A DNA stretch of 64,000 bases from CAVPTL01 sp963727235 (GTDB taxonomy: Bacteria > Actinomycetota > Thermoleophilia > Gaiellales > JAICJC01): assembly GCA_963727235.1 (NCBI GenBank), contig CAVSFZ010000010.1:190764-254763 (forward strand), written 5' to 3'. The translations under genes and the position numbers were made by a program. Below are positions 54,253-63,163 of this stretch, one piece after another; the first letter of the stretch is position 1; each line of letters begins with the position of its first letter. Below the pieces are notes generated by a model. The model was not told where the DNA came from. It made no database searches and worked only from the letters and a program-made list of their open reading frames with translations.

Positions 54253-55985
54253 CCTTTGCCCTGCCTCGCCGCCGTGCCCGCACCGAGGTCGAACGGCAGC
54301 GCCGCCGCTGGTTTCGGCAGACGGTGCTGGGCGTGCTCACCCTGGCGCTGACGCCGATCCCGATCATCTTCTATATGGCGCACACCTCCGACGGGTACCT
54401 GATGTACCTGAAGGCCCGGTACAGCCTGTGGGCACCGTCCACTCCGCAGCTGCCGCCCGATCAGATGCGGGTTGCGATCGCCGATCAGTCGCATCCCAAC
54501 TACGGCGTGCCGGTGCTGGTCTACCACGGCATCGGCCGCAACACGACCGACACCGCCGACGCCAAGTACGTGATCAGCCGAACCAATTTCGCCGAGCAGA
54601 TGCGGGCGCTGCACGCGGCCGGCTACCACGCCATCACCACCTCCCAGCTGGCCGAGTATCTGCACACCGCCAACCCGTCGCTGCTGCCGGCCCGCCCGAT
54701 CCTGCTCACCTTCGACGACGGCCGCGAGGACGCAATGCTCCAGGCCGATCCGATCCTCAAGGCCACCGGCATGAAGGCCACTATGTTCGTGATCGGCAAT
54801 GACCCGGGCCTCTCGAGCTTCTACTACGCCACCTGGAGCGCGCTTTCCAACTACGCCTCCAACGGCCGCTGGGAGCTGGCCAACCACACCGACGAGCTGC
54901 ACCACATCGAGGACGTGAACGGCCGCCCCACCTCCGACCTGGTGCGGCTGGAGCCGGGTGAGTCGATCTCCCACTACGAGCAGCGCATCGGCGATGACCT
55001 GGACCAGGCCGAGTCGCTGATCGACCAGAACTCGCCCGACCACCCGATCGCGTTTGCCTATCCGTACGGCGACTGGGGGCAGGTGGCGGCTCCCGGTGTG
55101 GCCGCGGCGCTCAACCATGTGCTGCGGCAGCGCTTCCAGCTGGCATTCGACCAGGATGGGGAGTCGGGCTGGCGCCCGGCGCTTCCCGGCGACCTGCCGA
55201 TGCATCTGCATCGCCTGCAGGCGATGGACTGGACCGGTGCCGGGCTGATCGAGCGGCTGCGGGCGGCCATGAGACTGGCCCGCACCACCTACGAGCAGCG
55301 TGGCCTGGACGTCCGCTACACCAACACCCAGCTGGTCGCCGCCGCCGCGGCGTACCGGTGCGCCACGCCCCTCTCGTCCGAGCCGGTGTCCTCCGTGGAC
55401 ACCCACGCCAAGCAGATCGCGCTGACCTTCGACGGAGGGCCGTCGGCGTACACCGCTCAGGTGCTGGACGTGCTGCGCACGCACGGCGACAACGCCACCT
55501 TCTTCGTCAATGGGGCCCAGCTCGACGGCCTGTCGCGCCTGATGGCGCGGATGGTGCTGTCGGGTGACGAGATCGGCAACGGCACCTGGGAGGGCACGGC
55601 GCTGGACGGCGCAGACGACTCACAGGTACGGGCGTCGATCTCCGAGGCCCAATCTGCGATCCGGGCGGCGGTGCCCATCACACCGTGCCTGGCCCGGCCA
55701 CCGTACGGGCTCGACCGCCCGCGGTTCGCCCGGATCGCAGCATCGATGGGGCTCGGCACGGCGCTGTGGTCGGTCGATCCCAGCGACTTCCGCACGAACA
55801 AGCCGGACGTCATCGCCCGGCGAGTGCTGAAGGCTGCGAAACCCGGGGCGATCGTCGTCCTGCACGACGGCGGCGGCCCGCGCTGGGCCACCGTTCAGGC
55901 ACTTCCAAAGATCGTCGCGGAGCTGCGTCAGCGCGGCTACCAGATGGTCACCGTCTCCCAGCTGCTCGCGTCGCGGGCCGGCTGA
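54249..55985 (+). CDS. Membrane-anchored protein with two polysaccharide-deacetylase domains
   Basis: 578 residues: N-terminal anchor at about 25-45 (TVLGVLTLALTPIPIIFYMA), first NodB domain about 85-340 and second about 390-575. Domain 1 keeps VLVYHGIG, LLTFDDGRED and the metal motif NHTDELH, so it is probably active. Domain 2 has LTFDGGPSAY (second Asp replaced by Gly) and IGNGTWEGT where H-S/T-x-x-x-H is expected, while RPPYG, VDPSD and VVLHDGGG remain; it is probably inactive and may bind the polymer. Four-base overlap with the GT2 gene: it likely N-deacetylates the exported polysaccharide outside the membrane. Confidence 0.9.
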   Translation: MTFALPRRRARTEVERQRRRWFRQTVLGVLTLALTPIPIIFYMAHTSDGYLMYLKARYSLWAPSTPQLPPDQMRVAIADQSHPNYGVPVLVYHGIGRNTTDTADAKYVISRTNFAEQMRALHAAGYHAITTSQLAEYLHTANPSLLPARPILLTFDDGREDAMLQADPILKATGMKATMFVIGNDPGLSSFYYATWSALSNYASNGRWELANHTDELHHIEDVNGRPTSDLVRLEPGESISHYEQRIGDDLDQAESLIDQNSPDHPIAFAYPYGDWGQVAAPGVAAALNHVLRQRFQLAFDQDGESGWRPALPGDLPMHLHRLQAMDWTGAGLIERLRAAMRLARTTYEQRGLDVRYTNTQLVAAAAAYRCATPLSSEPVSSVDTHAKQIALTFDGGPSAYTAQVLDVLRTHGDNATFFVNGAQLDGLSRLMARMVLSGDEIGNGTWEGTALDGADDSQVRASISEAQSAIRAAVPITPCLARPPYGLDRPRFARIAASMGLGTALWSVDPSDFRTNKPDVIARRVLKAAKPGAIVVLHDGGGPRWATVQALPKIVAELRQRGYQMVTVSQLLASRAG

Positions 55986-56014
55986 ACGTCAAGCATCACC
56001 GCTGGAGGAATTAC

Positions 56015-57844
56015 ATGTGTGGAATCGTCGGATACGTTGGTCACCGGGAGGCGCTGCCGCTTCTGGTCGACGGGCTCGCGCAACTCGAATACCGCGGGTA
56101 TGACTCGGCGGGGGTGAGCGTGATCGACGAGTCGGGCGTGCGGTCGGTGCGCTCTGTCGGGAATCTGGGCGCCCTGCGCACCTCGCTGAGCGAGACCTGG
56201 AGCCGGCCGTCGACCGCCCGCACGGGGATTGCACACACGCGCTGGGCGACCCACGGCGACGTGACCACCTCCAATGCGCATCCGCATACCAGCTGTGACG
56301 GGGCCACCCACATCGTGCTCAACGGCATCGTCGAAAACCACGAGCAGCTGCGTGACGAGCTGATCCGGCGGGGCTGCGCGTTCACCTCCGAGACCGACGC
56401 GGAGGTGGTCGCCCACCTGCTCGGCTGCCGGTTTGCGGGAGTCGACCTGACCGCGGCGGTACGGCTGACCAGCGAGCTCCTGCGGGGGCACTTTGCGTTT
56501 CTGGCAATGCGCGCCGCCGACCGTGACACGCTGGTCGGTGCCCGCCGCGACTGCCCCATGGTGATCGGCTGCGCCGTCGGCGAGACGTACGTGGCCTCGG
56601 CGATCGCCGCCCTACCGATGGAGATGACCGAGGTGGCGTTCATCGGCGACGACGAGATCGTCACCGTGCGCGCCGGCGAGCTGACCGTGACCACCCGCTC
56701 CGGGGTGCCGGTGGAACGCATCGCCGAAACGGTCGAGCGTGACGCGGACAGCTCCGATCGGGGCGCCCACAGCTCGTTCATGCGCAAGGAGATCACCGAG
56801 CAGCCCGACGCGCTGCGGCGGACCGTGGCGGCTCACGTGGGCCGAAACCCGGTGTTCGGCGCGGTCAGCCAACAGCAGCTCGCCGACATCTCACGGATCA
56901 CCATCACCGGCTGCGGTACCTCGCACAATGCCGCCATGGTCGGCAGGCTGCTCCTGCAGCGCTGGGCCGGGATCCCGACCACCACCGCGATCGCCTCGGA
57001 ATGGTGCGGCTCGGCGCCGCTGCTGGATCGGGGTGAGCTGGTGGTGGGCGTGACCCAGTCGGGTGAGACTCGCGACACGGTCGCGGCGCTCCGCCTGGCC
57101 CGGGAGCTGGGAGCGCCCACCATCGCCCTCACCAATGCCGGCCTCAGTCAGGCGACGCGCGAGGCGGACTCCGTGCTGCGCACGCATGCCGGGCTCGAGG
57201 TGGGGGTTGCGGCCACCAAGACCTTCACCAGCCAGGTGGTCGCCTTCGCACTGCTCGCGCTCTACCTGGCGCGCGTGCGGGGATCGCGCTCGGCTCAGGA
57301 TCTCGATCACTTCGAGTCCGAGCTGTGCCGGCTGCCCGGCCTCGTCACCGAGACGATCGCCGACGTGTCGGACTCGGTCGCCGCGGCGGCGGCCCGCCAC
57401 GCCGATCGCGAGCTGTTCATGTATCTGGGGCGTGATCTCGCCTACCCGGTGGCCTGCGAGGGCGCTCTCAAGATGAAGGAGATCTCCTATATCCCGGCCG
57501 ACGCGTATCCGGCCGGGGAGATGAAGCACGGGCCGCTGGCGCTGCTTTCGGAGGGCACGCCGGTTGTGTGTGTCGCGACCGATTCCAGCGTGCTCGAGAA
57601 GCTCCTTTCCAATCTCTCCGAAGCGCGGGCGCGAGGCGCGACCACTCTGGTCGTCGCATCTGCAGGCCAACACCGCGTCCGTGAGTACGCGGACGCGGTG
57701 TGTTGGCTTCCTCCCGTGCATCCCGATCTGCAGCCGGTGCTGGCCGCGGTGCCGCTGCAACTCCTGGCCCTCGAGGTGGCCGAAGCTCGCGGCCTGAACG
57801 TCGACCAGCCTCGAAATCTCGCAAAGACAGTGACGGTGGAATAA
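56015..57844 (+). CDS. glmS: Glutamine-fructose-6-phosphate aminotransferase (GlmS)
   Basis: 609 residues; GGAGG lies upstream of ATG 56015. Cys2 of MCGIVGYVGHREAL is the glutaminase nucleophile; EYRGYDSAGV, HTRWATHG and LNGIVENHEQLR follow. Two SIS domains form the isomerase part: TITGCGTSHNAAMVGRLLL, GVTQSGETRDTVAALRLA, and ELFMYLGRDLAYPVACEGAL, with the C-terminal LQLLALEVAEARGLNVDQPRNLAKTVTVE. It makes glucosamine-6-phosphate, the entry to UDP-GlcNAc. A linked copy next to polysaccharide genes suggests dedicated precursor supply. No glmS ribozyme is visible in the 30-base gap upstream. Confidence 0.96.
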   Translation: MCGIVGYVGHREALPLLVDGLAQLEYRGYDSAGVSVIDESGVRSVRSVGNLGALRTSLSETWSRPSTARTGIAHTRWATHGDVTTSNAHPHTSCDGATHIVLNGIVENHEQLRDELIRRGCAFTSETDAEVVAHLLGCRFAGVDLTAAVRLTSELLRGHFAFLAMRAADRDTLVGARRDCPMVIGCAVGETYVASAIAALPMEMTEVAFIGDDEIVTVRAGELTVTTRSGVPVERIAETVERDADSSDRGAHSSFMRKEITEQPDALRRTVAAHVGRNPVFGAVSQQQLADISRITITGCGTSHNAAMVGRLLLQRWAGIPTTTAIASEWCGSAPLLDRGELVVGVTQSGETRDTVAALRLARELGAPTIALTNAGLSQATREADSVLRTHAGLEVGVAATKTFTSQVVAFALLALYLARVRGSRSAQDLDHFESELCRLPGLVTETIADVSDSVAAAAARHADRELFMYLGRDLAYPVACEGALKMKEISYIPADAYPAGEMKHGPLALLSEGTPVVCVATDSSVLEKLLSNLSEARARGATTLVVASAGQHRVREYADAVCWLPPVHPDLQPVLAAVPLQLLALEVAEARGLNVDQPRNLAKTVTVE

Positions 57845-59413
57845 TGAAACGACTCGCAACCGTGATGGCGGCTGCCGCAGTGATGGCGGTGGTCACGGGT
57901 GCATACGGCGCCCAGCTCGCCTTGGCCGGCACGTGTGCCGGCAAGGTTCCGACAAAACTCGGGTGGACGAGACAGCCGGGCCACGCCGCCGGCGTGCTGC
58001 ACTGGACTCCACCTGCCTCTCACCCCGAGGCGATCTCCTACCGGGCCTTCCGCGACGGCGTCGTGATCGGCCAGACCACGAGCTAACAAGATCGCGATCA
58101 AGGTCACACCCAGGCGCACCTACGTGCTCGCCGTACGGGTGGTGTCGCACGCCGGCGCGGTGTCACCATGCCGGGCGGCGATCCGTCAAACCGTGCGGTA
58201 CTTCAAGCCGGTGCGCTCCGGCCAAGCTCACGCTGGCCAAGCGCTCAGCCGTCCAGATCACCGTCAAATGGCCGGCGGGCCACCCCGGTGACGGGCGGCC
58301 TGGCCGCCTACCGGGTGCTGCGCAACGGCGTGGTCGTGGGGCAGACGCACTCACGCGTCTACACCCTGCGGAGACCTGCGCGCGTCCACCAGCTACACGA
58401 TCGCCGTGCGGGCGGTCGACTCGGCCGGGATTCTCAGCCAGCGTGCGCCGACGGTCAAGACCGCGACGCTGGCCCCGATTCCGAGCACGGGTACAGCCCA
58501 CGCGTTCCTGCTGGCCAGCACCGATCGCAGCTTCGAAGACTTCCGCTCGCACTACCGGCGGATCGGAGTGGTCTACCCGACCTACTACGGCTGCCGGGCC
58601 GACTACACCATCGCGGGCGCCAACGACAAGCTGATCAGCGACTGGGCGCAGGCCCGCAAGGTCAAGCTGCTGCCGCGAATCAACTGTCAGGCGACGGCGG
58701 TGCTGCACGCCTTCCTGACCGATCCGACGCGACGCACCAACGTCCTCAACCAGCTGATGTCGATCGTCACCACCAATAACTACGACGGGCTCAACATCGA
58801 CTTCGAGAGCGGATCAGACAAAGACCGGGCTGCACTGACGACGTTCATCCAGATGCTCGGCACCCGGTTGCACGCTGCCGGAAAGAAGCTGTCGGTGTGC
58901 GTGGCTCCCACCACCTACAACCAGACCGTGGGCCGCGCGGGCTTCTATGACTACACCGCGCTGGCCGCAGCCTCCGACTACATCTTCGTGATGGGTTGGG
59001 GCCTGCACTGGGCGGCCTCGGCCCCAGGGTCAATGGACCCGATCGCCTGGGATAAGCAGATCGTCACATACGTGCACAGCCTGCCGAACGCCTCCCGGTT
59101 CGTGCTCGGCCTGGGCATGTACGGGATGGACTGGCCGGCCGGAGGTGGGCCGTCACACATCGCCAAGGCCCTGGAGTACTCGTCCATCATCGCGCTGGCG
59201 CATCGCATGAACATCAAGCCGGCATGGGACGCGACCAACGGCTCGCCGCACTTCTCGTATACCCAGGCCGGCGTCCACCACGACGTCTGGTTTGCGACCG
59301 CGCGGTCGCTCAACCTGCGCATCTCTTTTGCCCGCAGCAATGGGTTGAGCGTGGGCTTCTGGCATCTGGGGGAGGAGGATCCGGCCCTCTGGAATCTGAA
59401 GGGAATCGGCTGA
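57844..59413 (+). pseudogene. Secreted FN3-GH18 glycoside hydrolase, frameshifted
   Basis: About 520 residues. Signal peptide LATVMAAAAVMAVVTGAYGA; ATG 57844 shares a base with the glmS TAA. Two fibronectin-III-like units (ISYRAFRDGVVIGQTTS; LAAYRVLRNGVVVGQTHS) are broken by frame changes near 58085, 58215, 58285 and 58375. The catalytic barrel (58405-59413) is intact: YDGLNIDFESG with the DxxDxDxE-type signature, FVMGWGLHW, VLGLGMYGMDWPAG and SVGFWHLGEEDPALW. GH18 members cleave beta-1,4-N-acetylhexosamine chains, so this may trim or release the polymer made by the upstream genes. Confidence 0.82.
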
Positions 59414-59471
59414 CCACACTCCACTGACCGCGAGTGCCTATTGATGCGAATCGGCTTGGCATTCGTGTGTA

Positions 59472-59477
59472 TATGCT
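59472..59477 (+). promoter_or_regulatory. Possible leaderless -10 box of module copy 2
   Basis: TATGCT, six bases before ATG 59484. No good -35 element is seen at the normal distance (TTGGCA at about 59456 is too close), so this is weak. If used, the transcript would begin at the first ATG, as for the IclR gene. Confidence 0.3.
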
Positions 59478-59483
59478 CTGCCC

Positions 59484-59903
59484 ATGATGAAGCGGCGAAG
59501 GTTCATCGGGGCATGGGTGGTGCCGCCGTTGTGTGGTTCGTGGGCAGGGCGCCTCCGCGCAGGCGAGTCCCGACCGGAGCCTGAGTGCGCGCCCGCCCAC
59601 GAGGATGTCGCCCACACCCTGTGGGCCCACCTCGATCACGTCTCATCGTGGGAGGAGACGGTGGAGCGGCTGCGCCGGTACGCCGCCGACGGCAATTCCG
59701 ACGGGGAGGTGTTCTCGGACATCGCCGACGTGATCGAGTCGGCGGTGTCGGACGACCGCGAGCACGAGCCCGCCGGCGTGCTGGGTCTCTACCCGGCAGT
59801 GGTGCTGGCCCTGGACGCCCTGCGGGCGATTCGCGTGTACGGCGACGAGCGCGACAACCAGCGCCAGCGCGAGCTGGTGTGCCGGCTGATCGGAGCGGTG
59901 TAG
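59484..59903 (+). CDS. Small Tat-type exported protein, module copy 2
   Basis: 139 residues. MMKRRRFIGAWVVPPLCGSWAG is cut here to its key part: an RR-x-F twin-arginine motif and a short hydrophobic core. The mature domain has LWAHLDHVSSWEETVERLRR, DGEVFSDIADVIESAV and GVLGLYPAVVLALDALRAIR. It is a clear paralogue of the 44272-44682 protein, sharing the SSWE-TVERLR motif, the spacing and the GLYP segment. The stop TAG is followed at once by the ATG of the phosphoesterase. Confidence 0.8.
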   Translation: MMKRRRFIGAWVVPPLCGSWAGRLRAGESRPEPECAPAHEDVAHTLWAHLDHVSSWEETVERLRRYAADGNSDGEVFSDIADVIESAVSDDREHEPAGVLGLYPAVVLALDALRAIRVYGDERDNQRQRELVCRLIGAV

Positions 59904-60900
59904 ATGGCTCGGGCGGTGGCCCGGATCGCGTTTGCCTCCGATACCGGCGGCGGCCACGGCAGCCGCACGCCGAGGGTGGCCAACGCCATCGACGCAGCCT
60001 TCGAGCGGTTTGGGGACACCTCGGCGTGCTGGTTGATCGTCGGCGGTGACGAGTATGAGCCGTTCTGCACACGCGACACCGTGCACCACTACGACGCCTT
60101 CCTGGATCAGACCCAACGTCTCGGCACGCCGAACGGTGATGACGCCCGGCAATCACACCAACGGGCCCGGTGGGCAGTATCCCGACGTGCAGGCGTGGCT
60201 CGACTACAACGAGTCACGAGCAACGCTGACCACCACCGACGGCGGCTGGATCGACAGGCAGCGCGGGATTCCCCTGACCGACCAGTTCGTCGACATCGCC
60301 GGGATCCGGTTCATCCTGATCAACTCGGGCGCGGTGCTGTCCCTGGCCGACACGCCGGGTTGGCCCGTGCCGCTCAAGGGCGGCCCGATCGCCGGCGACC
60401 CCAGGGTGGCGTGGCTGCGCCGGGTGTGGGCGCCGGGGACACGCAACGTGGTCGTCACCCACCATCCCCGCTGGAGCTACTACGGCAACCACCACGACAA
60501 CCCGTCGATGCAGAACCTGATCGACGAGATCGCGGGCAAGAACGACGGCAGCGGGCCTCACTCGTCGCTGATCCTGCAGGGCCATGACCACAACGTGCAG
60601 ATGATGGAGCCGCAGGCGGCCACCGGCCGCTACCCCGGGTTGACCAGCGTGGTGATGGGTCTGTGCGCGACGGCACCATCGACTCACGCCGCCGGGCGCA
60701 CGAATACGTCGCAGCGGTCATGGCTCCAGTTTGCGAATATCACGCCGGGGGCATGCGGCTTCCTGCAGGTCGACATCATGTCCGACCGGTCGCTTCAGCT
60801 CTCGATCGTGGATGCCTCAGACCGCTCCGGCAGATTGATGAAGAACTCGCCGCACACGGGCGCATCGGGTGCCGCCACCACCACGATTCCGGTGGCGTAG
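59904..60900 (+). pseudogene. Calcineurin-like metallophosphoesterase, module copy 2, one frameshift
   Basis: About 331 residues. ARIAFASDTGGG, LIVGGDEYEPFC, TPGNHTNGPGGQY, VVVTHHPRWSYYG and LQGHDHNVQMMEP match copy 1 motif for motif, with the first metal motif again altered (D-T-G-G-G). The frame changes near 60115 (…DQT|NVSARRTVMTPGNH…). The C-terminal part LQFANITPGACGFLQVDIMS and TGASGAATTTIPVA is intact here and allowed the broken end of copy 1 to be read. No signal peptide, so it is probably cytoplasmic while its partner is exported. Confidence 0.82.
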
Positions 60901-60953
60901 CCGGGTCGCGCAGATCCCCCGAATGGGTGAGGGGCGGCTCGCCCGCCTCGCCG

Positions 60954-61006
60954 ACATTCAACCTCGCCGACCGAAACCGGACGGCCGTTTTGTCCCTGTT
61001 GAATGT
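60954..61006 (+). promoter_or_regulatory. Inverted repeat in the leader of the first WxL-like gene
   Basis: ACATTCAAC (60954-60962) and GTTGAATGT (60998-61006) form a nine-bp stem enclosing 35 bases that include smaller pairing segments (CCGGACGGCCG). It ends eight bases before the AAGGAG ribosome site at 61014. Could be a cis-regulatory leader; I could not match it to a known riboswitch class. Confidence 0.4.
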
Positions 61007-61026
61007 TTGAACGAAGGAGCTCCCCT

Positions 61027-61527
61027 ATGTCCCGAGCACGCGTTGCACTCGCTGCGTGTGTTGCCGTGGTCGCAATCGTGGTTGCCGCCGTGCCGGCCTC
61101 CGCTGCGACCTCGGTTACGGCAAGCCAGACGGTCAAGTTCACCAACCAGGCCGCCATCCAGCTGTCGCTCAGCAACACCTCGTACGACTTCGGAGTCGTC
61201 GATCCGCTGGCCGTGAACACCTCGGCCCCGAACGCCACCGTGGCCACCGTGTTCTCGAACGCCGCCTGGCACCTCTCGGTCAAGGGCACCGGCACGTTCA
61301 GCGACGGAAACGGCAAGACGATCCCGGATAGCCGCATGACGGTGACCGGCTCGCTGCCCGCCGTGACGCTCTCGGCCACCAACCAGAACGTCGCCACCGG
61401 TGTGGGCGCGACTCCCCAGACCGGCACCGCGACCAACCTGCAGTATGCCTTGCAGCTGCAGTGGGGCGACCCCGTTTCGACCAGCCCCTTCTCCGACACG
61501 CTGACCTATACGGCCGCCACGCCGTAA
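61027..61527 (+). CDS. Secreted WxL-like surface protein (short)
   Basis: 166 residues from ATG 61027 (AAGGAG upstream). Signal peptide VALAACVAVVAIVVAAVPASA, then one beta-rich domain: LSLSNTSYDFGVVDPLAVN, NAAWHLSVKGTGTFSDGNG (a W-x-L-x-V motif) and LQLQWGD...SDTLTYTAATP at the C terminus. The same domain ends the next protein. The motif order resembles WxL cell-wall-binding domains of Firmicutes, but similarity is by motif only. Predicted extracellular, wall-associated. Confidence 0.72.
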   Translation: MSRARVALAACVAVVAIVVAAVPASAATSVTASQTVKFTNQAAIQLSLSNTSYDFGVVDPLAVNTSAPNATVATVFSNAAWHLSVKGTGTFSDGNGKTIPDSRMTVTGSLPAVTLSATNQNVATGVGATPQTGTATNLQYALQLQWGDPVSTSPFSDTLTYTAATP

Positions 61528-61577
61528 TCCCTGAGCGACAGGTCAGCGCGCTTGCCCACGAGGCCGGCGCACCAATC

Positions 61578-61676
61578 GGGGGCTTCCGGGCAGGGAGCCC
61601 CCGACGGGTTTAACGGATGCGCGGGCAGGTTGTCAGAGCCCGCTTGAAGGAACCAACCGTCCGATTACGAACGGTT
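61578..61676 (+). promoter_or_regulatory. Three consecutive hairpins before the second WxL-like gene
   Basis: GGGGGCT/AGCCCCC (61578-61584 with 61596-61602), GCGGGC/GCCCGC (61621-61626 with 61638-61643) and AACCGT/ACGGTT (61655-61660 with 61671-61676), each with a 10-11-base loop. The first may terminate the upstream transcript; the last ends five bases before ATG 61682 and could mask the ribosome site. No T run after the first. Confidence 0.4.
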
Positions 61677-61681
61677 GTCTG

Positions 61682-63154
61682 ATGCCATTCGTTCGAGTGC
61701 GGACTGCCGCGTTGGCGAGCTCCCTGCTGGCGGCCGCCGTGCTGTCTCCGGCAGGCGCTCTCGCGGCCACGAACCTGATCCAGAATCCCGGTTTCGAGAC
61801 CCAGGGTTCCACCGCCACCATGTTCTCCGACACCCTCCCCGACATCGCCCCCTACACGGTCACCTCCGGTGGCATGAGCGTCTCGGGGAGCTCGATGACG
61901 CCTGCCGGTGGGGCACGCAGCTCCGACATCGCGGTGGTCACCGGCTCCTCCGACTACTCCGACGGCAGCTTCCAGCTTCAGGGCACGCCGGTCGACCTCC
62001 GCACGGGCCTGTCCGGCGGCATCGCCTTTCGGTATCGCGACTCGGCCGACTTCTACGGATGCAGCGTCACCAGCACGTCCCTGCAGCTGATCCGGCGCAG
62101 CGCCGGCACCGACACGGTGCTGCGGTCGGCCGCCATGGGGGTCACCGCGGGTCTGCCCGGGTGGCTGCGCGCGACCGCCTCGGGATCGAGCCTGACCTGC
62201 GCCGCGTACACCGGCTCGGGCGGCGCTCCCGGCACGCAGATCGCGAGCCTGACCACCACCGATTCGACCTTTACCGGCGGCCAGGTGGGCATGTATTCCA
62301 CCAACACGACCGCCACGGCCGGCAAGATGATGACCTTCCAAAAGCCGCAGATGTCCGCCGTCTCGCCCGCCTCGTGGGCAGCCCTGGCGGTCACCACGGG
62401 GCGGCCCGGGGAGATCCCCGACCGGGTCTCGACGCCCAGCACGGGAGCCGAGTCGCTCGAGTTGTACTCCGGCTCCGCAGCCTTCGACGGCCACGTCGAC
62501 CAGACCGGCATCGCCGTGACTCCCTCGACCGCCTACACGCTCTCGGCCCAGATCTCCACCGCCAACCTGTCGACCGCGGCCCAGGCTCAGGTGGTGGCGG
62601 TCGAGTCGCCCAGCGGGTTCAAGACGATCCTCTCGAACAGCCTCACGAACTCGGCGTGGACGCCCAACAGCTTCACCTTCACGACCCAGGCAACCACCAC
62701 CTCGGTCACGATTCAGCTGCGGCTGGTGGGGGCGGGAGTGGCCAGTTTCGACGATCTGTCGCTGGTGGCGGCGTCCACCGTGTCGCTGTCACTCTCGAGC
62801 ACCTCCCTCGATCTCGGCGCAATCAGTCCGCTGTCATCGCCGGTGACCCGCACAGGCGCGGTCACCGCGACCGTCGTGGCCTCCGCCGGCTGGACGCTCT
62901 CGACGCTCGGATCGGGCCCGTTCAGCGACGGCGCCGGCCACACCATCCCGCTGTCCGACCTGGCCTGGAAGCGATCCGCCGCGACCGCCTACGCACCGTT
63001 CACGACATCGGCCGCGACCGTCACCACCGGCACCGCGACCACCGCGTCGGGGTCGGCGGTGCCGATCGACTACCGGCTTACCGTCACCTTTCCCGACTCG
63101 GCTTCCAGCTCGTCGTACTCCACCACGATCACCTACATCGCGACCACACCGTGA
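61682..63154 (+). CDS. Secreted protein with NPGFE/carbohydrate-binding-like region and C-terminal WxL-like domain
   Basis: 490 residues. Signal peptide AALASSLLAAAVLSPAGALAA, then ATNLIQNPGFETQGS, a common start of CBM-like jelly-roll domains, a middle beta domain, a second binding-like part (SLELYSGSAAFDGHVDQTG to SFDDLSLVAA) and from about residue 375 a domain shared with the previous protein: LSLSSTSLDLGAISPLSS, SAGWTLSTLGSGPFSDGAG and TTITYIATTP. Three-base spacing pattern and order suggest one surface-protein cluster. It may tether a glycan or cell to the wall. Confidence 0.75.
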   Translation: MPFVRVRTAALASSLLAAAVLSPAGALAATNLIQNPGFETQGSTATMFSDTLPDIAPYTVTSGGMSVSGSSMTPAGGARSSDIAVVTGSSDYSDGSFQLQGTPVDLRTGLSGGIAFRYRDSADFYGCSVTSTSLQLIRRSAGTDTVLRSAAMGVTAGLPGWLRATASGSSLTCAAYTGSGGAPGTQIASLTTTDSTFTGGQVGMYSTNTTATAGKMMTFQKPQMSAVSPASWAALAVTTGRPGEIPDRVSTPSTGAESLELYSGSAAFDGHVDQTGIAVTPSTAYTLSAQISTANLSTAAQAQVVAVESPSGFKTILSNSLTNSAWTPNSFTFTTQATTTSVTIQLRLVGAGVASFDDLSLVAASTVSLSLSSTSLDLGAISPLSSPVTRTGAVTATVVASAGWTLSTLGSGPFSDGAGHTIPLSDLAWKRSAATAYAPFTTSAATVTTGTATTASGSAVPIDYRLTVTFPDSASSSSYSTTITYIATTP

Positions 63155-63163
63155 GGTTCTCCA

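Noticed and set aside
55986..56014. glmS ribozyme upstream of glmS
   Set aside because: Only about 30 bases separate glmS from the previous gene, too few for the ribozyme, and its core is not seen.
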